From Isoetes taiwanensis (Eukaryota > Streptophyta > Lycopodiopsida > Isoetales > Isoetaceae): a stretch of 64,000 nucleotides of DNA. A program made the position numbers and the translations under genes. The stretch covers positions 7,478,009 through 7,542,008 of the forward strand of contig JAJEKV010000023.1 in the NCBI GenBank assembly GCA_021234155.1, written 5' to 3'. The notes beneath the pieces were generated by a model. The model did no database searches, was not told the DNA's origin, and worked only from the letters and a program-made list of their open reading frames with translations. Shown here piece after piece: positions 22,139 through 32,600 of this stretch (the stretch's first letter is position 1; every line of letters starts with the position of its first letter).

Positions 22139-22555
22139 TGAGTGTAGAATCTGTGCAGCCAATGAGTCAAGTGACTTCAACGGCTATTTCAGCAGAGGGC
22201 ATCATTGATGATAAGCCCTATATAGTTCTTATAGACACAGGTAGCTCCCACAACTTTGCTTAGCCCAAGTTAGCTGCGTCATTGAAATCCAAAACCCTTA
22301 AATCGAAGCCCAAACCAATCAGTATCTCAAGAGGGGCAATTCGCCACACCAAAGGAAGAAGAGTCAATTTTGACATAGATCTAAGCAGGACCAAGTTGAC
22401 TATCGGGGCAGAAGTCATGGACATTGGTAAGTATGACCTTATAGTCGGCATGGAGTTCTTCAAGCCAGCTAAGGCAATAATCGACTGTGACAGACATGAG
22501 ATCTTGATCACGGCAACCATTTTGTGGACAAAGGTAAGGAAGTCCTTTCCGTAAT
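22139..22555 (+). pseudogene. Retropepsin-like aspartic protease of the gypsy element
   Basis: The frame contains YIVLIDTGSSHNFA with the catalytic DTGS at 22234-22245. A TAG follows six codons later (22261-22263). Then come KLTIGAEVMDIGKYDLIVGM and FFKPAKAIIDC, the second conserved block (DxIxGMxxL/F) of plant gypsy proteases. It cleaves the polyprotein in intact elements. Here the single stop prevents a complete domain. Confidence 0.8.
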
Positions 22556-22559
22556 GCAG

Positions 22560-23013
22560 TGTATGTCCTTGAAGCAGTTGCACAAATCCATAATGAAGGA
22601 TAAAGTTGAATACATCCTTAGGCTAGAGACCATTGAGCCTGATCAAAAGCAGCAAGATGAGTCAAGCTTGAAAGAGTTGCTCGGGCTAGTTGGGAGGCTA
22701 ATCAAGGAGTTCCATGATGTTTTTCCGGATGAAATCCGTGAGTTGCCGCCCTATAGAGGTGTGGAATGTGAGATCACACTAGCACCAGGTGCTAAGCCTA
22801 TCAGTAAGGCTCCTTATAGGATAAGCACCCCAGAGATAGCAGAGCTCAAGAAGTAATTGCAAGAGTTGCTAGAGCTCGGATTCATCAAGGCAAGCGTATC
22901 ACTCTTCAGGGTGCCCATTCTCTTCGTAAAGAAGAAGGACGAAAGTTTAAGGATGTGTATTGACTACCATCAGTTGAACAAGCAGACGGTAAAGAACAAA
23001 TATGCTTTGCTAT
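22560..23013 (+). pseudogene. Truncated reverse transcriptase (fingers only)
   Basis: The frame reads FHDVFPDEIRELPPYRGVEC and APYRISTPEIAELKK, then a TAA, then [32 protein letters not shown] and [14 protein letters not shown]. These are the standard blocks that precede the palm of gypsy reverse transcriptase. Homology stops here and a minisatellite begins, so the YxDD catalytic motif, RNase H and integrase are absent. Confidence 0.85.
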
Positions 23014-23480
23014 AGGCGATGATGAGATCCAACAGGGGCGTTCTCTAGACCAGTATGGGTGAAGAGTGCGCATGACCGGGAGGGTCATGTGAGAGGAACG
23101 CAGCATCGTGGGCAATTACGGGATCAGTAGAGGATTCCCTAACTTAAAACCCTTGGGGCCATAATGCACTGTGGGTGTGCATGAATGTAGAGGTCATGCA
23201 CGAGTAGGCACGGGATCGTGGGCGATGATGGGATCATCGTTAGGATGTTCTCTATGCTACGATGCACGTCACATAAACATGACCATGGGGGGAAGGGGTC
23301 AGGATGAGGTAAGCGTGATCATGCGCGATGATGGGATCGTCTGGAATATTCTGTAGCTTAAACCCCCAGGGGCATGAGGCACTGCAGGTATACACGATCA
23401 CAGGGATCTTGTACAAGATAGCACCGATCATGGGCGATGATAGGATCATCTTAAATGGTCCTTAAGCTCAAACCTATAGG
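23010..23480. repeat. Minisatellite replacing the rest of pol
   Basis: About five imperfect units of roughly 105-110 bases, marked by GGCGATGATGGGATCATC at about 23015, 23110, 23221, 23325 and 23433, with TTAAACCC, GGGGC and CACTGCAG blocks between them. It joins the truncated reverse transcriptase to the 3' untranslated region. The frames across it are products of the repeat. Confidence 0.7.
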
Positions 23481-23896
23481 CCATGATCGAGTGCAGTAGT
23501 AGGGGTAACCTTGAGCTAGTAGTTCGGCTCAAGGAGGTAACTAGGGGGGTGGTCCCCTAAAACCACAAACTTATTAACTAAACTAACGTAACGTGCTACT
23601 TGTGCAGGCCAATGAAGGGGAGCATGAAGGAGAGAGCATGTTACAAGAAGAAAGGTGTCATAGATTTTAGACTTAATTATGAACTCCTAAAAGTTGTTGT
23701 GATAATGTTATGTGTACAATTTTAATAATACTACTTGTTACGGCTATATAATTTTGTATAACTTATAAATATAGCCTTATGATTAAGTAATAAGTAGTTA
23801 ATGGGAAGTTGATTGTTTAGATAAAGTTGTCTTTATATTCATGTGAGTTTTGCAGGGTACCTTAGCGTAATACTGAGGACAACAATATCCTGGGGG
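23480..23896 (+). other. 3' untranslated part of the gypsy element
   Basis: AT-rich, no coding signal. It ends CCTGGGGG immediately before the 3' LTR, a short purine tract that probably acted as the plus-strand primer. Confidence 0.5.
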
Positions 23897-25532
23897 TGTG
23901 ACGTTCCCCCAAAAATATACGCTATAAATACATATAGTTCTTGGCCACGTCATCGTACAAGTCTACTTGAGTAGCCTTGTGCGCCATGGTAGGTGGAAAA
24001 AGGAGCATGGCTAAATTATTCACATAGATTAGCCAACCTTATGCTAAGGGCCATTTCCACATGGCCTCACCCTATTGGGCACTCGCCACATGGAAGTACC
24101 CCATTGGAGCCACGTGGCAGTGACATGGAACCCTAACCTATAAGTACCCTAACCCTAACTCTAGGCCACTTTTTGGCTCCATCTACCTTGAGACCTGTTC
24201 TTCGCTCAGAACTCCGTTCCGAACACCGTTCATTGCGGTGTAGCTCAGATCGACAGCCCCAAGGCAGTGTGCTCATCAGAAGGAGGAGGAACACCCGACT
24301 CGTCAGCAAGTCATGGAGACCCCAGGAGTTGGAGGAAGTTTGTCTGGAGCAGGTATTCAGAGTAGCTTCATAGGTAGATCATCTGAAACCTAGGATTCCA
24401 GATGAGCTAGTATCTTATCTTGCTAGTCGAGCCTTCCTAAAACCCCCCAGTCTAGGTTTTGAACTCTAATCAAGGAACCCTAACAAGTGGGTAGATTCAT
24501 GTGTGTAGATTAGATGTTATCTTCATTATTTATCATGTTATGTTGATGTACGATGATGGTTGATCTTATGTTTGCACCTCTTGTGTATTGGGAAGGGGGG
24601 TAGAGACCTACTGACCACTATCTAGATGATGCTCCTACCCCTTAGTTTCTATTAGATGTGGCCTGTGCATAGGAACCCACCCGGCTACGGGGGCTATGGA
24701 GTGACCTAGCACCATACAACAAGGCTAGTGGCAAAGCTGAGGGAGGTCCCTGCTGAGCGCGGCTACTGGGGACCCATAGCATGCTAGGCCTATAGACGGT
24801 CACCTCGTGTGGGCCGGGTATGGGCCCGACACTTCCTGGGTCAATGGTGTCGCCCTGACTCTCAAGAGTTGTAGGTGTCGGCCTGGCTCTTGTTTTGGGG
24901 GAGTTCAGTCGAGTATGAATCGTGTGTCGCTACGATTCTCTAGCTGCCCATGGAGCCACTAGACCTTAGGAAGGGGAGATGCAACCCTTCCTACCTCACC
25001 GGACTGGGGAGATGCAACCTAGAGTAGTCTCGATAGGTGATACTATGAGATTACGTATCCGACAGGTTATAGTCACGCCAGAGCCCAATTTAGCCCATCT
25101 ACAAAGTATACACAGGAGGGGAGGATGGAGTGGTCAACCCTAGTCATTATCTCTAGCCAGCCCACTGTTGTTATATCTCGGTCTGCTCTATCTTGAGGTC
25201 CAGCTGTCAGTCGACTTCCCTTACAAGTATGAGCCTGGGTAGGAGCTCATATGTTTGATGGTATGTTATTATCTTTGATGTATCTATGGTTGTACGGATG
25301 TGCAACCCTTCGTGGTAGTTGGATGTATTGTGATTGTTAGTGCTGATATTATGTTATGCTTCCGCTATTATAGGAGCTCATGGGGGAAGGGCGCGCAAGA
25401 TATCTTCGTGTCCCCTTCCTGCACCATGATTACCTTAGATGCGAGATAGACGGAGGGCCCATGCGGCCGGATGGCTGGATGGGGGATTTAGATGTACGAC
25501 ACGGTGTCGTATATTTGGTGGGGAGCGTCACA
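23897..25532 (+). repeat. 3' LTR of the H3-carrying gypsy element
   Basis: 1,636 bases, starting TGTGACGTTCCCCC and ending GGGGAGCGTCACA. It aligns with 17203-18826 from end to end but differs by scattered substitutions. It has about 35 extra bases before CCTCACCCTATTGGGCAC and lacks most of the CCCTAA run. ACAGC follows at 25533-25537. Confidence 0.9.
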
Positions 25533-25537
25533 ACAGC
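25533..25537. repeat. Target-site duplication ACAGC (right)
   Basis: Identical to 17198-17202, so the gypsy element inserted here in one event. Confidence 0.85.
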
Positions 25538-27791
25538 AGCCAATGCATATTTTACAGTGAGAGATCTTTCGCGAAGGGACACTATGCAAATCCTTAGAAT
25601 CCCCGGTTTGACGCTGATTGCAAGGCTCTAAAAACCCAGTTGCACCTCATCTCAGACCCATAGTTGCAGCAACAAGCTATTCAAGACTATAGAGCATTCT
25701 TCAAATCCAAAAAGCATAGGTGTATCGCAGAACATCAGCTGCGCATGCTTGACTTGCTGATGACAGAGTTGAAAGCCTTCTGGCATAGGGTGTTGTATAA
25801 GAGGCATAAATCACCCAGCAATATTATCATAGACCAGTAGATGCATTGCCTGGAGGAGCTGTACAAACCCCCAGGAATGATTGCTAGAGTACCGGATCAG
25901 ATAGTAGAAATGCTACAGCTCACTGAGGAGGACATCCAACAGGACCTTAGATACCTGGCTAATGGCAAAGCGAAGGACTTGCAGGGACTTCAAGCCGAGT
26001 TATTGAAATGGGGTGGGCCAACTTTGCTATGGCCTCTGACAGTGATAATTAACCAGGCCATAAGGAAGGGCCTCCGAAGGAGTGAATGGTTAGCAAGGTC
26101 ACCCCCATTCATAAGGCAAGTAATAGGGATGATTTGGCGAACTATCGCATGATCATGGTAGGCATGGTGGAGAAGAGGCTAACTCAGTGGGCTGAGGAAG
26201 CGTGCAGTTGGTCAGGTGGGGTTTTGCCCTGCGCACTTCTATCCACTCTCAGAATCCTTATGGAAGCTGACCGCAATGCGCGACGTAACCTGTATTGTTG
26301 TTTTGTAGATTTGAAGACTGCATATAATACGATCCCATGAGACCTGCTGTGGGAGCATTTGCAGGAGCTGCATGTCCTACAGAACTTACAAAATGTCATC
26401 TACAGCCTCTATGATGGGATATATATTGCATTGCCTACCTTAGATCAACGAGTTGCTAGCACCATAGGGGTTAAACAGGAATGTCCATTATCCTCAATGC
26501 TCTTTGGTCTCTATATTGACAAATTGAAGACCCGGATGCAAGAACATGGAGGCGGTGGCCCCCAGCTACTAGAGGCATACAGTATAAGGCAATTGCTCTA
26601 TGCAGACAATGTGGACTTGTTGTCCTATACAACCAGGAGTGTGCAGTAGCATTTGGATGCTCTTAGTGGGTTCTATGACACAGTAGGAATGACGATGAAC
26701 CTGCAGAAAACTAAGCTGTTGGCAATCCTCTCCTCGCAGCATGATATCCCAGGTCTCGATTATAGAGAACAGAGGGTAGATATTGTAGGGACCTTCAAGT
26801 ATCTGGGAGTCGACTTTTCCGCTAGCATGCTATGGGATGACTGTGTGGAAAGAAGGGTCGGCGCGAGATGGAAAGCCATGTATGATATGCAAAATAGCTG
26901 CTACATAGAGAGGGTGCAAAAGGCATTTTTGACATACAGTCTAGGTGTCAAGGATACGGTGCCTTATCCAATTTTGCTATATGAAACTAGTTTCTGGCCC
27001 TTGCAATATTCCGCTATGAGCAGACATCTTGCCATAAGGTCAATGGCATGGATGCATAGCATCTTCCCTCTAGGGCTTTGTTATTTGCACAAGGGCCAAC
27101 AGCTGAATAAGAGAGTATGGCAGGAACACTGTAAGGAATGGTTTGCAACATGATCTATAGACTACTAGCAGATTCTGGCTATGCCTAATGCTAAGGGACA
27201 AGATGCACACCTGAATGAGCACTTTGCTACCGCTCTGTGGAATGCAGCCACTCTTGCAAAGCCTAAAACAGAGTACTATCTCACGCAGGTTAATCCAGCG
27301 CTGGAACATGGCCCACACCAGTACTTGAAAGCACATATATCTATGAAGAAACAGAGAGCTATTGCCTTCGTGAGTACGGGGTCCCATCATCTCAGAATCG
27401 AAACAGGTCGCTGAAGTACGGATGGAGGGCAGGGAATCGCCCGGTATGAGAGAATATGCCAGTGTTGCCGCATGCAAATAGTAGAGGATGAGCGCCATGC
27501 TCTACAGGAGTGTCCGGCATATACGCATATCCGAGCAGCACATGCTGATCTTAGATGCTCGGAGACACTGCTGCATCACTTGCTGGCATCGCCAATGGTT
27601 GCACATCTCTTGTCCTACATTTTGAAGGTCTGAGATCTGAGAGGATCTGTGTTGTATTTTCGGTGTGGTTTTTATCTGCTTTGTGTAGTGCATGGCCTAT
27701 CTCATAGGCTGGTTTGGCCTTCGTAGACGTTAAAATATACTTCCTTCCTTCCTTCCTTCCTTCCTTCCTTCCTTCCTTCCTTCCTTCCTTC
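25538..27791 (+). mobile_element. LINE, 3' segment: reverse transcriptase to tail
   Basis: This is the continuation of the LINE interrupted at 17202. Across broken frames I read FFKSKKHRCIAEHQ, ANGKAKDLQGLQAELLKWGG, TPIHKASNRDDLANYRMI, CCFVDLKTAYNTIP, GVKQECPLSSMLFGLYID and the catalytic LLYADNVDLLS (consensus YADD, here YADN), then GMTMNLQKTKLL. Near 27370-27530 is STGSHHLRIETGR followed by CQCC...ECPAY, the zinc-finger-like C-terminus of this LINE type. It ends GTAGACGTTAAAATATAC followed by a (TTCC)n tail at 27741-27791. Internal stops show it is dead. The longest open piece is 26653-27153. Confidence 0.9.
27741..27791 (+). repeat. (TTCC)n microsatellite, tail of the LINE
   Basis: About twelve perfect TTCC units directly after the LINE 3' end. 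The other LINE ends in the window carry different short tandem tails. Confidence 0.9.
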
Positions 27792-27799
27792 TATTCCTT

Positions 27800-28900
27800 T
27801 AGTATTACATGCATCATAGATCTACAAAAGAATGCATTTGAATCCTTCGCATATAGAGTAGGCAGTCAGACAGAAGGGGTTTTTCATTCATACAAGTTTA
27901 ACTAGTCAAGCCAAGCAAGTAGATCATTGTGGAGGATGATGCAATCAGAGAGTAAAGCAATAGCGGTTTTGGCATCCAAAAAATAGAAGAAACCCAATCC
28001 TCAGATCAAAAAAGGTGAAAGAAACAGAGATCAATTGCAAGGGATCTGAGTGGAAACACAGTAGTAATCCATGTCGAAACTTGCATTACTTTGAACTGTT
28101 GAATGTAACTAAGATAATATATAATGTAAATTTAATAAATCAAATGATATCTAGGAGATTGGTCTTTCTTAGCTCTGCAGACATCAGGTTATATGGATTT
28201 TGAAGTTGAATCTGTGAGATTTTGAGTTCTCACATTAGATGCACCAATAAATTCGTTAGTTAAGGAAGGTGGATTTTAATATAAAATATTAACACTATAG
28301 CTAAGTGGTTTAATCGTAACTATTGTAACTATTGGATATGAAGATGGAACTTGGGGGCTTCTATGAGGTGACCAGGGCATTGGGCTCACTTATCATCTGC
28401 GTATATCAGCTATCTAAGGATGTAATCGGCGGACTATTCTTCTAGTTGATCAATATATAGTCCAAATGGCATGGGAGATGTTGGACATTCCTGGCACATC
28501 ACACAGTGTTGTTGATAGGGTGGCATGATGGAGCCATTTAAATCATAACTGTTTTATATAACATGTATACTACATGGTGTAGGATCTCCATCATGCGATG
28601 TTGTTGATATCTCTAGAATATGAAATATGGGGGCTTGGACCTCTATCAAAATAACTCAATGTCCTAATAAGACTACTTTGGCCAATATAACTAGTGAGCT
28701 AACATGATTATTTTCTTATCTTAGATCTATATTTTTTTTCTAACAACCCATTCAATTGTTTTAGAGATATGGTCTATGGTTTCAAAAATTGTTATTTTTA
28801 CATCCATATCAAATCATCCTGGGACCCCCTATTATTGTGCTACATATTATGGATGGCCAAAGGCCGATCATGGAGATTGATATGAGGAAATCTCCATCAG
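27800..28900. other. No gene; may include LTR sequence
   Basis: AT-rich with only short frames. The right part may belong to the 5' LTR of the gypsy fragment whose primer site is at 29210. I could not find a convincing LTR start. Confidence 0.35.
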
Positions 28901-29084
28901 TTATACAATTAGGGCATTGTATAGATGAGGGGGACGTCACAGGGCATAGCAAGGCATCATGTCCAATAGTTTGATGTTGTATATACTGAAAATAGCAAGG
29001 CTCAGTTTGATGTTGTATATATTACGAATATTGTGGATAGTAAATCTTTTGGATTTTGTTGTCTCTAAGAATGGATCATTCTCA

Positions 29085-29207
29085 ATTGCAAATGGAAGAT
29101 TAAATTCTTCACCAATTCTATAGCTTGTGTCATACCAATCTAGATCTAGCCTTAAGTTTAGACAAGATCCCGAGTTGCCAGAAGGGTCAACTCGCAGGCT
29201 CGTCACA
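29085..29207 (+). repeat. End of a 5' LTR of a second gypsy element
   Basis: The sequence ends CTCGTCACA and is followed after two bases by TGGTATCAGAGT (29210-29221), a primer-binding site. A diverged copy of the same stretch occurs at 29785-29905 (shared CATACCAATCTAGATCTAGC, GAGTTGCCAGAAGGGT). Confidence 0.65.
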
Positions 29208-29209
29208 GT

Positions 29210-29790
29210 TGGTATCAGAGTAAAGTTGGATCTTAGAGGGAGTTTAGAAATCATTTATGCTCTTGAGGTGGTTTGTTAATGCTTCTATTGTCTATGGGCA
29301 GAGTAGTAGAAGATCATGGATGCTGGTGGTGTGGTGCAGGGGGAGATGGAGCTTAAGATGTAACTAGTATCCTGCAAGCTCTCCAGCAAAATGCATCACA
29401 ACAAAAGAGTGAGGCTGAGAAATCAATTGAGAAGGTGTTAAAGTACACCAAAAGAGAAGTGTTCACAGGGGAAAACACAATAGAAGATGATTTCGATGCT
29501 TGGCTCCGTGGAGTGGACTTCAATTTGGATTTAATCAAAGCACAGAATTCTGTGAAGGTTCTCCTTGCTCAGGCAATGTTGAGAGGCTTTACAAGAGCTT
29601 GGTCGGAGACCTACTTGATTGATCTGAGAGAGACCTCCTTACCTGGGCTGATTTTAAGACCGCACCTTTAAGGATCATTTCACATCTCCAGAGTACAAGG
29701 TTGAGAAGACGAACAAGTTCTTTGATTGTGTACAGATTGGCACAGTGTCAGAATACAATGAGAAATTCAGAAGATTGCCGCCACAATGCA
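29210..29790 (+). mobile_element. Gypsy element fragment: primer site and gag
   Basis: After the primer site, the plus frame 29435-29671 reads REVFTGENTIEDDFDAWLRG, then AQAMLRGFTRAWSETYL. This is the start of a plant retrotransposon gag domain (FxGxNxxEDxxAWL). The next frame continues DHFTSPEYKVEKTNKFFDC and GTVSEYNEKFRRLP, its second half. It then joins abruptly to another LTR-like fragment at 29785, so pol has been deleted. Confidence 0.7.
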
Positions 29791-29905
29791 AATGGAAAAT
29801 TAAATTCTTTAACAATACTATAGCTTGTGTAAAGTTTTCATACCAATCTAGATCTAGCCTTAAGTTTGGACAAGATCTCGAGTTGCCAGAAGGGTTAACT
29901 TGACA
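29785..29905 (+). repeat. LTR-like fragment joined to the gag
   Basis: This matches 29085-29200 in the same orientation, with a 7-base addition (AAAGTTT) and substitutions. The match stops at about 29905, before the LTR end, so it is a truncated LTR copy. Confidence 0.6.
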
Positions 29906-30194
29906 GATCACCATAATAGGATTTGCGATATCTGAGTATTTAATTTGAATATGTTGATATTTTCCTTAGCTAGTAAGATCTGCATTACTAAACTCGATTA
30001 AGCAGGCAATTATATGATAAGAAAATGGACAATAGGATTGGGAACTTGCCTCTGAATAATATTGTTAGACAGTTGATTTAGGAACCCCAAGATATGCAGG
30101 GCTTCACATTTGGCATGAGGGGAACTAAAAAATACTTTGAGCATATCATGTATAGAAAAACAACAGGATGTGCACAAGAAACGTTTATGTTAAA

Positions 30195-30275
30195 TAGGGA
30201 ATGAGAATGAGAATGATTTTTTTATCGTCCACTGAGGCCAATCGGCCTGTGGGACCCACAAGGAGCGCAGCATGT
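30195..30275 (-). mobile_element. LINE 3' end (minus strand) with hexanucleotide tail
   Basis: TTTTTTATCGTCCACTGAGGCCAATCGGCC is the reverse complement of the common LINE terminus (quoted here in part: ATCGTCCACTGAGGCC). A GAATGA-type microsatellite (30199-30216) lies on its distal side. It is truncated after about 60 bases. Confidence 0.6.
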
Positions 30276-30530
30276 GTTTCGTATCTTTGGGTTACCTAGA
30301 GCTATTGTAAGCGATCGTAATGTGAAATTCACTAGCAATTTCTGGCAAGAATTGTTCTCTACATTGAAATGCGCTCTTTAGTTTTCAAGTGTGATCACCC
30401 TGAGATGGATGGATAAACTAAAACAGTAAATCAAATTCTGGAGGATACGATGAGATCTTATGTGGCCACTCAGCAATCCAGGTGGGAGGACTATTTTTCA
30501 ATTGTGGAGTTTGCTCACAGTAATGGGTAC
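30272..30530 (+). pseudogene. Gypsy integrase core fragment
   Basis: The plus strand reads [20 protein letters not shown], then [14 protein letters not shown]. This is the integrase block with the second catalytic Asp (VSDRD-type, here SDRN). In a shifted frame it continues HPEMDG-like sequence, QILEDTMRSYVATQQSRWED and FSIVEFAHSNGY. It is a fragment between two LINE pieces. Whether it belongs with the gag at 29435 is unknown. Confidence 0.75.
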
Positions 30531-30534
30531 TAGC

Positions 30535-31420
30535 AGAGCATTTCTGCCAGGTCATCTATAAGCATCTGGGCATAAGCTCCTGCATGTTCATAATCCAATC
30601 GCAGCTGAGGCATGTGAGGAGTTATTGCACCGGGGGTTCGCACAACCTGCCAAGCCAACTTCAAGTAAAGTGGTAAGTGGTCTGAGTCGATCTCTTCATC
30701 CCTATTAGTTGTTCCCACCTGAAAGTGCTTGATGACATGCATATCCTGCTCAGGCGCCAACACATAGTCCACCACACAAGATCCGCCCCCTGGTTTTCCT
30801 GCCTACAAGTGCTCTCACGGGTGGAAGGCCACCACCGCCGATCCATTGCAGATTACCGTGTCAAAGATACTTTGCAGAAAAAGCAACTGTCGACCATAGC
30901 GCTGTGGACTCGATTGTCATCCGATGTCCGGTGGCCAAGCTCCTTCTGCGGGGACGCAACCGCAATATATCATCGGTCAAGGGATCAAATCTCATGGGTT
31001 GTTCTACCCCTGTCGCGCGATTGAAGTCTCAAAGAGTATGACATTGCCCAACTGCTTATGCTGCTGTATGTCATCATATAGATCGACATAGGGTCCGACC
31101 TATCCACATCCGAGTGGGTGTGATAGAAGTTGCTTTCGCATGTGGAAAGTAGCAGTCGCTACAAAGAGGGGTCTCAAGCTATCGCAGTTTTGCACACGCA
31201 CCCACAGTGTACCGGTTGTGCTTGTCCGCCTTGAACAAGAAGATTGACCGTGCCAAGGATGTTCGGTAGTAGCAGGCAACCCCCATGCCCCCGCTCTCCC
31301 CGCAAATTATTGAATATTGAGTAGTCTTTGGTATCCCGGCAAGTCGGGTATCCCGTGTCTTGCATGCTCCCATGTTTCCATGAGGAAGATGAGATCCATG
31401 TTCAAGGGCAATCGAAGTTG
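30535..31420 (-). mobile_element. Minus-strand LINE: endonuclease domain
   Basis: Read on the minus strand across frameshifts: ETWEHARHGIPDLPGYQ (conserved ExW near the domain start), MGVACYYRTSLARS, CVVDYVLAPEQDMHVIKHF and DEEIDSDHLPLYLKL (the SDHxP motif). This is an apurinic-type endonuclease of a LINE closely related to the one at 16841. The copy stops at about 30535, shortly after the endonuclease. No reverse transcriptase follows. Confidence 0.8.
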
Positions 31421-32600
31421 AGACTATCTCCCTTCGCCATGGGAAGCCCCTCGATAATTCGGGGAGACCATGCGAGGCACAATTCCTATTTATTGGCGGG
31501 GCAGCGGGTGGGGATTCAATGGCGACAACGTAAGGGGGTGGCGTGGGAAGCGTACTCGAGATGTGCGAAAGCGGCGAAGGTGAGGCAACTTGAGCAGCCC
31601 GAGATGCGCGAAAGCAAATGTAAGGTGAGGCAACTTGAGCGGTGTATGCAAGGGGTCAGAAAGGTGAAGCAAAGTCCGCCGAGGTCGCCGGAGGGTTAGC
31701 AAGATTCGTGAAAGATTCGCCCGTGAAAATTTGCATCTTGCCTCGAATCAGTCCCGCAGCTCCTCCCCGTCTCATGTAATGCTTTTAACTTTGGCCAACT
31801 TCGTTTCAAGGGTCTTCTTGTTGGGCCGGGTCGTCTCTCGGCCAACATACAGGCGCTTCCTTTAGTCGCCTACCCCGCGCAGATGATCGCTTTCACTTGG
31901 CGATCTTGTATCAGAACGTGACCACCCGTGGGCGGTCCGGTGTTGATGCCATGGCGCCTCGCCCTAATAATGTTTACCGCAAGGGAATGTCATTCGAGCA
32001 AGAATCAACATTTGGAGCCGGCAATGAGGTTCTCCCCGCCTCTTCTGTCGGGCCACGCACCACCACATTGTGGCTTCTCCGCCTCGGCTCTTGGAGCTCG
32101 ATCGTTAAGGTCAATCACGCGGCACAACAGGAGTTATTTGTTTGTCGGGGGGCATAGGCCGTGGCCTACATTGGGGCGGGGTGGCATGGAGCGGCTTGGG
32201 GTGCGGTGGTAGACGGCCTCGGGCCGACGCCTTTGCGACTCTTGGGCGGTGGGGCTGTGGCGCGTATAGTGGTCTCTCCTTCCTGGCCGGGAGCTTAGCT
32301 CCTGCTGAAATTGTTGCTGCCTTGTCAATTCACGATGCACCGCAAATTGCTCATGAGCGTCTGCATTGAGGCCCTTGCCTTGTTCGGAATGGTGCCCTCG
32401 GCTCTGCATCTTCGATCTTGGGCTGCAGAGCTATGCTCCGGTTTACGCAGCGAGAGTCGGCATAGGGTTCATTGCACCCACTTCTTGTGTCTCGACCCTA
32501 CTTTGAAGGGCTCTCAGTTGTGACTGGCTCTCTTCAAAAGCAACCTGGACTTTTCGCATCACAGTAGCAGCCTCCTCAGCCTCTGATCGAAGGCAGGAGA
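31420..32600 (-). mobile_element. Probable 5' part of the minus-strand LINE
   Basis: GC-rich and adjoining the endonuclease on its upstream side. The minus frame 32134-32409 is Gln/Arg-rich (REL, RQQQFQQEL), as LINE ORF1 products can be, but no zinc knuckle is seen. At 31560-31670 the block AGGTGAGGCAACTTGAGC is duplicated. Assignment rests on position and composition. Confidence 0.35.

Larger units (their letters stand above)
17203..25532 (+). mobile_element. Ty3/gypsy-like element, non-autonomous, carrying a histone H3-like domain
   Basis: An 8.3 kb element. In order it holds the 5' LTR, the initiator-tRNA primer site, an extra open region ending in a histone H3 fold (19432-20494), three tandem hairpin modules (20571-21065), gag-like sequence (21290-21920), an aspartic protease (about 22140-22555), the start of reverse transcriptase (22560-23010), a minisatellite (23010-23480) and the 3' LTR. 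The catalytic part of reverse transcriptase, RNase H and integrase are missing, so it could not transpose alone. Frames are broken by several stops and shifts. The extra region upstream of gag has a positional parallel in the Tat/Ogre lineage, which also carries an ORF before gag, but lineage assignment is not possible from the remaining reverse transcriptase. It is inserted in a LINE with an ACAGC duplication. Confidence 0.9.

Noticed and set aside
31328-32410. Plus-strand genes in the GC-rich patch
   Set aside because: The patch is the upstream part of a minus-strand LINE. The plus frames have no domain and exist because of high GC content.
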